Shown piece by piece: positions 16,741 to 24,595 of a stretch of 64,000 bases of DNA. Where the stretch lies: contig NZ_BMES01000001.1 in the NCBI RefSeq assembly GCF_014636935.1, forward strand, positions 1,033,383-1,097,382. Reading direction: 5' to 3'. This stretch comes from Alsobacter metallidurans (GTDB lineage Bacteria; Pseudomonadota; Alphaproteobacteria; Rhizobiales; Beijerinckiaceae). A program made the translations under genes and the position numbers. The notes under the pieces were generated by a model that did no database searches, had not been told where the DNA came from, and saw nothing but the letters and a program-made list of their open reading frames with translations. Every line of letters begins with the position of its first letter. Position 1 is the first letter of the stretch.

Positions 16741-17587
16741 CCCTGGCCGGCGCGAACGCCGCGTCGAGGTCGCGCTTGAACTGCTCCTTGGCGGGCTCGG
16801 CCGCCAGCAGAATCGCCTTGGCGCGAAAGAAGTCGAGACCCCGGAAGCCGTCCACGGCCGGACGCACCAGGATGTCGGGCGCGCGCGCCTTCAGCTTCTC
16901 GGCCACGATCGCGCCCTGCATGATCTGCGATGCGCCCAGCATGGCCTCGGATGCCTCCGGGGCGGCCTTGGTGTCGGGGACCGGTCCGCCCGTCACGTCC
17001 ACGGCGATCACCACGGTCCCGGGGCCGTCCATGCCCTCGAACGGCAGCGGGTTCACGGCCCCGCCGTCAATGAACACGCGCCCGCCGGCCAGCACCGGCC
17101 GCACCAGCCCGGGGATCGCCATGGAGGCCGCGACGGCGCTCACCAGCGGCCCGCTCGCGAAGCGGTGCTCGACGCGGCCGTAATAGTCCGTCGCCACCGC
17201 CTGGAACGGGATCGCCAGGTCCTCGATCGCATCCGGCACGGCCTCCGGCCAGAACAGGTCGAGCAGCTTTTCGCCGTCCACCAGCACCGGGTTGCCGAGC
17301 CCGGAGAACAGGTCCGTGAGCTTGCCGACGCGCGCCTGCAGCACGCGCGACATCACCTGAGCGCGGTCGCGCAGCCGCGACAGCGCATAGGCGCGCAGGT
17401 CCTTGCCCGAAACGCCGCTCGCATAGGCGGCCCCCACGATGGCCCCGATGGAGGTGCCCGCAATCGCGGCCGGCCGCAGCCCGAGCTCGTCCAGCGCTTC
17501 CAGCATGGCGATGTGCGCGAGGCCGCGCGCGCCGCCGCCCCCGAGGGCGAGCGCGATACGGGGAGAGGAGGGCCGTGCGCTGGTCAT
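16712..17587 (-). CDS. patatin-like phospholipase (RssA/NTE type)
   Basis: A 291-residue serine lipase of the patatin family. The oxyanion loop GGGGARG (16-22), nucleophile elbow G-T-S-I-G (Ser46) and catalytic dyad Asp in IDGGAVNPLP are all present. It probably hydrolyses phospholipids or lysophospholipids at the membrane; the natural substrate is unknown. There is no signal peptide, so the protein is likely cytoplasmic or peripheral. Its 3' end runs 29 bases into tadA on the opposite strand. Confidence 0.93.
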   Translation of the reverse strand: MTSARPSSPRIALALGGGGARGLAHIAMLEALDELGLRPAAIAGTSIGAIVGAAYASGVSGKDLRAYALSRLRDRAQVMSRVLQARVGKLTDLFSGLGNPVLVDGEKLLDLFWPEAVPDAIEDLAIPFQAVATDYYGRVEHRFASGPLVSAVAASMAIPGLVRPVLAGGRVFIDGGAVNPLPFEGMDGPGTVVIAVDVTGGPVPDTKAAPEASEAMLGASQIMQGAIVAEKLKARAPDILVRPAVDGFRGLDFFRAKAILLAAEPAKEQFKRDLDAAFAPARVSAARRKRP

Positions 17588-17642
17588 GCCGCACGATAGC
17601 GCAAGCGCGCCGCCGTGGTCATGCGCGCTGCCGTCGCGGCGA

Positions 17643-19010
17643 TCAGAGCGCGTTCTGGTCGAACACGGGGTCGACCGAGCCGCCCCAGGCGCCGTGGAAC
17701 TGCTCCAGCAGCACGTCCGCGCGGGTGCGTCCCGTGGCCACGACCTCGTCCAGCGGCGCGAGGTAGCGCGTCTCGTCCTGTCCGTCGTCGAGCCTGGCGC
17801 GGCGGGCCAGCCCCTGCCGGGCGAGCGCCAGCACCTCCCGGGCGACGTCGCGCACGCTGCGGCCCGCCACGGTGGCGTCCAGAGCCTGGCGCGGAACCGC
17901 GTCGCGCAGCGCCTGCCGATCGTCGGCGGTCCAGCCCTTCACCAGCTGCCAGGCCTGGTCCAGCGCCGCCTCGTCATACAGCAGCCCCACCCAGAACGCC
18001 GGCAGCGCGACCACCATGTCGGACGTCCCCATGTCGGCGCCGCGCATCTCCAGGTAGCGCTTCAGCCGCACCTCGGGAAACAGCGTCGAGAGGTGGTTGG
18101 CCCAGTCCGAGATCGTCGCGCGCTCGCCCGGCAGCTGGGCGAGCTTGCCGTCCAGCAAGTCGCGGAACGAGGCGCCGGCGACGTCGTGGTAATGGTCGCC
18201 GCGCTTCACGAAATACATCGGCACGTCGAGCGCGTAGTCGACATAGCGCTCGAAGCCCATGCCGTCTTCGAACGCGAACGGGATCATGCCCGAGCGGTCG
18301 TTGTCCGTGTCGCGCCAGATCTCGGACCGCACGGTCTTGAAGCCGTTGGGCTTGCCCTCCGTGAACGGCGAGTTGGCGAACAGCGCCGTCGCGATCGGCT
18401 GCAGCGCCACCGACACGCGCAGCTTGCGCACCATGTCGGCCTCGGAGGCGAAGTCGAGGTTCACCTGCACCGTGCAGGTGCGGAACATCATGTCGAGCCC
18501 GCGCGAACCCACCTGCGGCATGTAGCGGCGCATGATGCCGTAGCGCTGCTTGGGCATCACGGGCGTCTGCTCGCGCGTCCACACGGGGCTGTGTCCGAGC
18601 CCCAGGAAGCGCACGCCGATCTGGCCCGCCACCGAGTTCACGGCCTCCATGTGCTGCACCAGCTCGGAACGCGTCTCGTGCAGCGTTTCCACAGGGGCGC
18701 CCGAGAGCTCGAATTGCCCGCCGGGCTCCAGCGAAATGGCGCCGCCGCCCATCGGGTCCGCGAGCCCGATGATGGCCTCGCCGTCTAGAATCGGCTCCCA
18801 GCCGATGCGCGATTCAAGACCCTTCAGGATCGCCTCGACGCCCCTTGCGCCCGCATACGGCACCGGCGCGTGGTCGTGCGCGTAGAAGCCGAACTTCTCG
18901 TGCTCGGTGCCGAGGCGGAACTCGGACGCGGGTTTGTTGCCCTGTTCAAACCAGGCGACCAGCTCGGCGCGGCTTTCAATCGGCGTCGGGTCGGACTGGT
19001 CACGGGCCAT
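17643..19010 (-). CDS. gshA: glutamate-cysteine ligase, plant/alphaproteobacterial type
   Basis: A 455-residue enzyme catalysing the first step of glutathione synthesis, joining the gamma-carboxyl of glutamate to cysteine with ATP. It belongs to the GCS2 (plant-like) class found in alphaproteobacteria. Marker segments are GTEHEKFGF near residue 34, SLEPGGQFELSG, and FRTCTVQVNLDF. The start ATG at 19010 follows an AGGATC ribosome site. It is a lone gene on its strand. The region upstream holds a degenerate copy of the dispersed repeat. The partner gshB is not in this window. Confidence 0.95.
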   Translation of the reverse strand: MARDQSDPTPIESRAELVAWFEQGNKPASEFRLGTEHEKFGFYAHDHAPVPYAGARGVEAILKGLESRIGWEPILDGEAIIGLADPMGGGAISLEPGGQFELSGAPVETLHETRSELVQHMEAVNSVAGQIGVRFLGLGHSPVWTREQTPVMPKQRYGIMRRYMPQVGSRGLDMMFRTCTVQVNLDFASEADMVRKLRVSVALQPIATALFANSPFTEGKPNGFKTVRSEIWRDTDNDRSGMIPFAFEDGMGFERYVDYALDVPMYFVKRGDHYHDVAGASFRDLLDGKLAQLPGERATISDWANHLSTLFPEVRLKRYLEMRGADMGTSDMVVALPAFWVGLLYDEAALDQAWQLVKGWTADDRQALRDAVPRQALDATVAGRSVRDVAREVLALARQGLARRARLDDGQDETRYLAPLDEVVATGRTRADVLLEQFHGAWGGSVDPVFDQNAL

Positions 19011-19171
19011 GGGAGATCCTGAACTCCGGCGCGAGGGGTGCGCGGGACCCGTTCATTAAAGCCCCCGGCGCAACGAAGCAATGACAGGAACGGGTCAGAT
19101 GCTTGCACAAACGCAAAACTCGAGGCGGAGGGCGCACGCGCGCGTTCCGCTCCGCGGCGCCACCTCCTCGC

Positions 19172-19255
19172 CGTCGTGGCGAGCGCTAGCGAAGCAATCC
19201 AGCGTGAAAGGCCCGGCGTAAGGCTGCATCGCTCCGCCTCCGGCTCGCATTGGCG
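19172..19255. repeat. degenerate copy of palindromic repeat family A
   Basis: The left arm reads cgtcgtggcgagcgctagcg followed by aagcaatccag, and the right arm is a diverged complement ending ctcgcattggcg. It matches the better copies at 38911, 45213 and 53401 but has lost perfect pairing. It fills the 279-base gap between gshA and the DUF937 gene; nothing else is evident there. Confidence 0.65.
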
Positions 19256-19289
19256 GGAGGAAATGGGGGCCTCGAGCTCAAACGGCCAC

Positions 19290-20168
19290 TCACTTGGAGG
19301 GCGTTGTCTCGGGTTTCTCGCCGCCCCACACCTGGGTCATCACGTTTTGGAGATTGCGCAGGTGCTGCTGCTGCACTTCGCGGCCAGTTTCCACCAATTG
19401 CGTGAAGGCGTCGAAATCCGGCGCGGTCGGGGCCGCAGCCGGGGCGGTCTGATCAGGCGCACCCGGCGCGGGCGGCGTGTCGGCGACGGGTGAGGGCGCT
19501 TCGCCGGGCGCATCGGCCTTCGGCGTCGCGGCGCGCTCCATGATGCCGGCCAGCATGGCGCCGATGCCGGCGGGGTCGAACATGTTGGGCTCGTCGGCCT
19601 TGGCGGGCTCGGGCTTGGGCGGCGGCGGGCCGCCCACCAGCTCACCCAGGATCTCGCCCCAGTTCTCGGGCACGCCCATCGGAAAGGCGGCCGGCTTGGC
19701 TTCGGGCTTGCCGCCCATCGCCTTGGAGAAAGCCTCCATGGCGCTCGCCATCGCGCCGCCGAAGGTCTGCCACGCGCCGCCGGTCAGCATGGCCGCCATG
19801 GCGGGCATCATCTGCTGCATCACGGCCGAGCTCATGCCGGTGGCGGTCGCCGCCTGCTGGGCGATTTGCGGACCGAGCTGTGGCGAGCCGAACAGCGCCG
19901 CCATCACCTGCTGGCCCTGCTGCATCCCCTGCGGCGAGAACGGCTGGATCGCGCCAGGCTGCTGCGTCGGCGGAATCGACAGGGCGGCCATCAGAAAGGG
20001 CCAGGCCTGCGGGTTTTTCAGCTGCTGGCGCAGCGCCAGCGTAAAGGCCGGCAGCAGCGCGTCAACGGCGGCCTCGCTCTGCTGCGGCGTCAGGCCGAAC
20101 TGGCGGGAAAAAGCATCCAGGGCGTTCCCGCCCTGCGCCTTTTGCATCATGTCGAACAGATTGATCAT
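19290..20168 (-). CDS. DUF937 domain protein
   Basis: A 292-residue protein. The first 90 residues resemble DUF937 (YidB-like): MINLFDMMQKAQGGNALDAF, then FGLTPQQSEAAVDALLPAF. The middle is rich in Met, Gln and Ala, with amphipathic helices around a glycine-rich segment. A Pro/Ala/Asp-rich linker (about residues 185-250) leads to a short helical C-terminus containing VETGREVQQQHLRNLQNV. There is no signal peptide or transmembrane segment. The role of the family is unknown. The ATG at 20168 directly starts the domain. The gene lies 114 bases downstream of the antiporter on the same strand. Confidence 0.78.
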   Translation of the reverse strand: MINLFDMMQKAQGGNALDAFSRQFGLTPQQSEAAVDALLPAFTLALRQQLKNPQAWPFLMAALSIPPTQQPGAIQPFSPQGMQQGQQVMAALFGSPQLGPQIAQQAATATGMSSAVMQQMMPAMAAMLTGGAWQTFGGAMASAMEAFSKAMGGKPEAKPAAFPMGVPENWGEILGELVGGPPPPKPEPAKADEPNMFDPAGIGAMLAGIMERAATPKADAPGEAPSPVADTPPAPGAPDQTAPAAAPTAPDFDAFTQLVETGREVQQQHLRNLQNVMTQVWGGEKPETTPSK

Positions 20169-20281
20169 CCCGGTCCCAGACCTGCGCCCGCATGACGTCC
20201 CCGGAAAACCGGATCATGACATTGCAAGCGCAAGGTCTCACGGGTTGTGCATTTTTCCAATGCGCGTGTGGGCCGACGCCC

Positions 20282-22132
20282 TCATTCAATCGTGGGGATA
20301 TCCATCACGTCCTGGGTTTCCGCCGTCAGCGCCTTGGAGCGCGCCTTCGGCGCCGTCAGCGGCTCCGGCGTCAGCCGCGGAACGAGCTTGCTGAAGTCCG
20401 CCGGACGCAGCTTGCCCTCCACCTGCTGGAGCGCCAGGCGCTGCTCGTCGCGCTCGCGCACGCCGAGGCGCACTTCCTCGGCGCGGGAGGCTTCGGCGCC
20501 AAGGGCGATCAGGGTCTCGCGGCCGAACTCCAGCGCCGAGATCAGCGTCTCGCGCATCTGGTAGTCGACGCCGGCCTTGATCAGGTCAATCGAGTGGATG
20601 CGGTCATACGCACGGGCGTGCACCTGGGCGAGCGGGAAGTTTTCGCGCACGAGCTCCACGATGGTGAGCGCCGCCTGCCGGTCGTCCACACACACGGCGA
20701 TCACGCGCGACTGCCCGGCCCCGGCGGCCCGCAGCACGTCGAGCCGCGCGCCGTCGCCGTAGTAAACCTTGAAGCCGAACTTGCCCGCCGCCTTGATGCG
20801 GTCGACGTTGTTGTCGATCACGGTGACGTCGACGCCGTCAGCGAGCAACACCTGCGTGGTGAGCTGGCCGAAGCGGCCGAACCCGATCACCAGCACGCTG
20901 CCCTGCGCGCCGTCGAAGCTCGCGGGGTCGAATTCCGGCTCCGGCCGGGCGGCGTCGCGGCGCTCGATCCCGATCTCGATCGCCTTGGCGGTGATCGGCC
21001 CGAGCACCATGGTAAGCGCCGCCAGCGCCGAGGCGAGGCTCGCCGCCTGCGCGTCCAGGATCGCGAGCGCGCCCGCCATGGGGACGAGCACGAAGGCGAA
21101 CTCGCCGGCCGGCGCGAGCAGGGCGGCGCTGCGCAGCGCGTCCCGCGGCTGCGACCCCATCCAGCGCTCCAGCGCGAACGCCACCGCGATCTTCAGCGCG
21201 ATCAGCCCCACGGCGGCCAGCGCCAGCGGCAGCGCGCGCGACAGGATCACGGTCGCGTCCATGCCCATGCCGACGCTCATGAAGAACAGCCCGAGCAGGA
21301 GCCCGCGGAACGGCTCGATGTCGGCTTCCAGTTGGTGCCGGAAGTTGGATTCCGACAGCAGCAGCCCGGCCAGGAAGGCGCCGAGCGCCATCGACATGCC
21401 GGCGTGCTCCATGATGATGGCGGAGCCCAGCACCACCAGCAGCGCAGCCGCGGTCATCACCTCCCGGGCGCCCGTCCAGGCCAGCACGCGAAACAACGGG
21501 TTCAGGAGGTAGAGGCCGGCCAGCACGATCGCCGTGATGGAGCCGACCGCCACCCCGGTGGAGCGCAGCCCCTGCCAGAGATCCGGCCCGGCCGCCGCCG
21601 TGCCGGGCGCCAGCAGCGGCACGATCGCGAGGATCGGCACCACCGCCATGTCCTGGAACAGCAGCACCGCGAAGGTGCGCTGGCCGTGATGCGTTTGCAG
21701 CGTTCCGCGCTCGTCCAGGATCTGCAGCGCGATCGCGGTGGCCGACAACGCAAAGGCGACGCCCAGCAGGGCCGAGGCGCGCACCGTGAGCCCCAGCGTC
21801 ATGCAGGCGAGCGCGATCAGCGCGCCGGTGACGAGGAACTGCGCGGCCCCGAGCCCGAAGATGTCGCGCCGCATGGCCAGCAGCTTGGACGGCTTCAGCT
21901 CCAGCCCGATCACGAACAGCAGCATCACGACGCCGACTTCGGCGACGCCCCGCACCGAATCCGCGTCGTTGAACAACCGGAGGCCCGCCGGGCCGATCAC
22001 CGCGCCGGCCACCAGATAGCCGATCACGGCTCCCAGCCCGAGCCGCTTAAAGATCGGCACCGCCAGCACGGCGCTCAGGCAAAAGATCAGGATGGGCGCA
22101 ATGAAGCTCGTCGTTCCGTGTGTTTCAGGCAT
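20282..22132 (-). CDS. Kef-type monovalent cation/proton antiporter with RCK (TrkA-N) domain
   Basis: A 616-residue inner-membrane protein of the CPA2 family. Residues 1-390 contain about 12-13 transmembrane helices with the motif VIGYLVAGAVIGP and the block FVIGLELKPSKL. This is followed by a cytoplasmic RCK/TrkA-N domain with the Rossmann motif VLVIGFGRFGQ and the acidic residue at the end of the second strand. It resembles glutathione-gated KefB/KefC. gshA lies two genes away, but no KefF/KefG ancillary gene is present. It probably exports K+ in exchange for H+ during electrophile or pH stress. The ATG at 22132 is chosen; in-frame ATGs at 22165 and 22204 are possible. Confidence 0.92.
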   Translation of the reverse strand: MPETHGTTSFIAPILIFCLSAVLAVPIFKRLGLGAVIGYLVAGAVIGPAGLRLFNDADSVRGVAEVGVVMLLFVIGLELKPSKLLAMRRDIFGLGAAQFLVTGALIALACMTLGLTVRASALLGVAFALSATAIALQILDERGTLQTHHGQRTFAVLLFQDMAVVPILAIVPLLAPGTAAAGPDLWQGLRSTGVAVGSITAIVLAGLYLLNPLFRVLAWTGAREVMTAAALLVVLGSAIIMEHAGMSMALGAFLAGLLLSESNFRHQLEADIEPFRGLLLGLFFMSVGMGMDATVILSRALPLALAAVGLIALKIAVAFALERWMGSQPRDALRSAALLAPAGEFAFVLVPMAGALAILDAQAASLASALAALTMVLGPITAKAIEIGIERRDAARPEPEFDPASFDGAQGSVLVIGFGRFGQLTTQVLLADGVDVTVIDNNVDRIKAAGKFGFKVYYGDGARLDVLRAAGAGQSRVIAVCVDDRQAALTIVELVRENFPLAQVHARAYDRIHSIDLIKAGVDYQMRETLISALEFGRETLIALGAEASRAEEVRLGVRERDEQRLALQQVEGKLRPADFSKLVPRLTPEPLTAPKARSKALTAETQDVMDIPTIE

Positions 22133-22220
22133 GAGTCCGGGCCGGAGAGGGGGATGCGGGATCATAAGAGACGATTCACAAGCTGGCGAGGGCGCGCGCC
22201 GCAACAGAGGCGCGAAGCGC

Positions 22221-22370
22221 CCACCCTCCCCTTGAGGGGGGAGGGTCGCCGCAAAGCGGCGGGGTGGGGTGACATCGGGCGAAGGGCGTCAACAGCTCAG
22301 CCAAGCCGCACCGTCACCCCGCCCCGCCGGGCTTCGCCCGTCGACCCTCCCCCTCAAGGGGAGGGTGGTG
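22221..22370. repeat. palindromic repeat family B, near-complete copy
   Basis: Two inverted arms: ccaccctccccttgaggg with gcggcggggtggggtga on the left, and caccccgccccgccggg with tcgaccctccccctcaagg on the right. Each arm holds its own small palindrome (CCCTCCCC/GGGGAGGG). Related copies lie at 45161-45190 (half) and 63593-63765. The copy separates the ABC importer operon from the antiporter gene. Confidence 0.8.
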
Positions 22371-22379
22371 ACGCGTCCC

Positions 22380-23564
22380 TCAGCTATACGGATCCGCAGC
22401 GTCCCGCAGGCCGTCGCCCATGAAGTTGAAGGCGAGCACCACGAGCACCACCGGGACCATCGGGGCCAGCAGCCAGGGATAGAGGTTTACGGCAGCGAGA
22501 TTCTGCGCCTCGTTGAGCAGCACGCCCCAACTGGTGACGGGCGGGCGCAGGCCGAGGCCGAGGAAGGACAGCGCGGTTTCGCCCAGGATCATGGACGGGA
22601 TCGACAAGGTCGCGCTGGCGATCAGGTGGCTCATGAAGTTGGGCACGAGATGATGCGCGATGATGCGCGCCCGCGAGGCGCCCATCAGCTCGGCGGCGCG
22701 CACGAACTCTTCCTCGCGCAGGGCGAGCAGCTTGGAGCGCACGGCGCGCGCCAGCCCGGGCCAGTCCAGCAGGCCGAGGATCAGCGTGATGGCGAAGAAC
22801 ACCAGCACGGGGCTCCAGTTGGCCGGCAAGGCGGCCGACAGGGCGAGCCACAGCGGCAGCTCGGGCAGGGAGCGCAGGACCTCGATCATGCGCTGCACGG
22901 TGGCGTCCACCCAGCCGCCCATGTAGCCTGCGAGCCCGCCCAGCGTCAGGCCGATCACGAACGACACCGCGATGCCGAGCAGGCCCACCGTGAGTGAGAT
23001 GCGCGCCCCATAGATGATGCGCGAGAAGAGGTCGCGGCCGAGCTTGTCGGTGCCGACCAGAAAGAACGTGCCGCCCTCCGGCGGGCAGACGAGATGGAAG
23101 CGGGACTGGATCACGCCCCAGAACGCATAGGGCGCGCCCTGGCAGAAGAAGCGCAGCGGCTGTGGCTTGGTCCGGTCCTCGACGTATTCGCGGCGGAATG
23201 TGTCGAGGTTGAACTTGAACGCGTAGGGATAGACGAACGGCGTCCGCAGGCTGCCCTCGTGCATGATGTGCACGCCCTGCGGCGGGGCCGAGAGGTGCTC
23301 GGCGTTGCGCGTCGCCAGGCCGTAGGGGGCGATCACCTCCACGAAGGGCAGCATCAGGTAGAGCGCGACGAGGAAGATCGCCGAGGCCAGCGCCACCCGG
23401 TGTCGCTTGAATTTCCACCAGATGAGCTGCAGCGACGAGGCGCGATAGAACGCCTCTTCGTGCGCGCTCATCTTCTCGGCCGCGCTCGGGTCGAACGGGG
23501 CCGTGTTGACGTAGTGGCCCGGGGCGTTCGGGTCGTGCGTGATGGGGGCGAGGCTGGCGCTCAT
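22380..23564 (-). CDS. ABC peptide transporter permease, YejE/DppC type
   Basis: A 394-residue inner-membrane permease. Residues 1-45 are a cytoplasmic leader. One helix follows at about 55-75, then a large periplasmic insertion (about 80-190), then the core of five helices with the EAA loop around ELMGASRARIIAHHLVPN, which contacts the ATPase. The extended N-terminus and insertion are typical of YejE, the second permease of the YejABEF system for microcin C and other peptides. Its ATG lies one base after the stop of the preceding permease gene, and it is the last gene of the four-gene operon. Confidence 0.92.
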   Translation of the reverse strand: MSASLAPITHDPNAPGHYVNTAPFDPSAAEKMSAHEEAFYRASSLQLIWWKFKRHRVALASAIFLVALYLMLPFVEVIAPYGLATRNAEHLSAPPQGVHIMHEGSLRTPFVYPYAFKFNLDTFRREYVEDRTKPQPLRFFCQGAPYAFWGVIQSRFHLVCPPEGGTFFLVGTDKLGRDLFSRIIYGARISLTVGLLGIAVSFVIGLTLGGLAGYMGGWVDATVQRMIEVLRSLPELPLWLALSAALPANWSPVLVFFAITLILGLLDWPGLARAVRSKLLALREEEFVRAAELMGASRARIIAHHLVPNFMSHLIASATLSIPSMILGETALSFLGLGLRPPVTSWGVLLNEAQNLAAVNLYPWLLAPMVPVVLVVLAFNFMGDGLRDAADPYS

Positions 23565-23565
23565 C

Positions 23566-24594
23566 TCACCTCTTTCGCCCGCCAAAGCGGATGCGCGGGT
23601 CGATGGTGGCGAGCAGCAGGTCCGACAGGAGCATGCCGACCACCGTCAAAACCGCCACGAACATCAGGATGAACCCGGCCAGGAACTGGTCCTGCTGCTT
23701 CAGCGCCTGCAGCAGCACCGGCCCGACGGTGGGCAGGCTCAGCACCAGCGACACCAGCACAGAGCCGGAGATCAGGTGCGGCAGCAGGTTGCCGATGTCG
23801 GCCACGAAGGGGTTCAGCGCCATCCGAAACGGATACTTGATCAGCGCCGGCATGGGCCGCATGCCCTTGGCCTTCGCGGTGATCGTGTACTGCTTCTGCA
23901 GCTCGTCCAGCAGGTTGGCCCGCATGCGCCGGATCATCGCGGCCGTGCCCGAGAGCCCGATCACCACCACGGGGGCGATCAGGTGCGAGCCGATGGAGCC
24001 GAGCTTGGCCATGCTCATGGGCTCGCCGTCGTAGCGCGCGTCCATCATCCCGCCGATCGAGATGCCGAACCATCGGTTGAGGTAGAACAGCAGGATCAGG
24101 GCGAGGAGGAAGTTTGGCGTCGCCAGCCCGATATAGCCCAGCAGCGTGGCGGCGTAGTCGCCCCACGAATATTGCCGGGTGGCCGAATAGATCGCGATCG
24201 GGATCGCGATCACATGGACGAAGATCACGACGGCGACATTCACCAGCAGAGTCAGCCCGAGCGCGCCGCCCACGACCTCGTTCACCGGGCGCTGGAACTC
24301 GAACGACCAACCCCAGTCGCCCTGCAGCAGGCCCGAGAAGCCGTTGGGACCGGACCAGGCGCCGATCCAGATCAAGTACTGCTCCCATACCGGCCGGTCG
24401 AGACCGTATTGGGCGCGCAGGAACTCGGCCTTGGCGGCGGCCGCCGGGTCGCCCTGCGAGCGCAGCTCGGCGATCTGGTTGCTGAGATAGTCGCCGGGCG
24501 GCAGCTTGATCACCACGAACACCAGCGCCGAGATGGCGACCAGCGTCAGCAGCATCGTGACGGCGCGGCGCAGGATGTAGAGCGCGATCGCCAT
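23566..24594 (-). CDS. ABC peptide transporter permease, YejB/DppB type
   Basis: A 342-residue integral membrane protein with an N-terminal helix (about 10-30), a periplasmic segment, and five further helices. The EAA-like loop YTITAKAKGMRPMPALIKYP is present and would dock on the ATPase. It pairs with the next permease to form the channel. Spacing of one base to the genes on both sides shows tight operon structure. The product resembles YejB in length and in its order relative to YejA and YejE. Confidence 0.93.
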   Translation of the reverse strand: MAIALYILRRAVTMLLTLVAISALVFVVIKLPPGDYLSNQIAELRSQGDPAAAAKAEFLRAQYGLDRPVWEQYLIWIGAWSGPNGFSGLLQGDWGWSFEFQRPVNEVVGGALGLTLLVNVAVVIFVHVIAIPIAIYSATRQYSWGDYAATLLGYIGLATPNFLLALILLFYLNRWFGISIGGMMDARYDGEPMSMAKLGSIGSHLIAPVVVIGLSGTAAMIRRMRANLLDELQKQYTITAKAKGMRPMPALIKYPFRMALNPFVADIGNLLPHLISGSVLVSLVLSLPTVGPVLLQALKQQDQFLAGFILMFVAVLTVVGMLLSDLLLATIDPRIRFGGRKR

Positions 24595-24595
24595 G

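Noticed and set aside
14720-17599. A 959-codon plus-strand frame across the RluB-like gene, tadA and the patatin gene.
   Set aside because: It is a shadow of real genes on both strands, with no family resemblance and compositional bias only.
20192-22423. A 743-codon plus-strand frame opposite the antiporter gene.
   Set aside because: Antisense shadow; low-complexity His/Arg/Gln-rich product.
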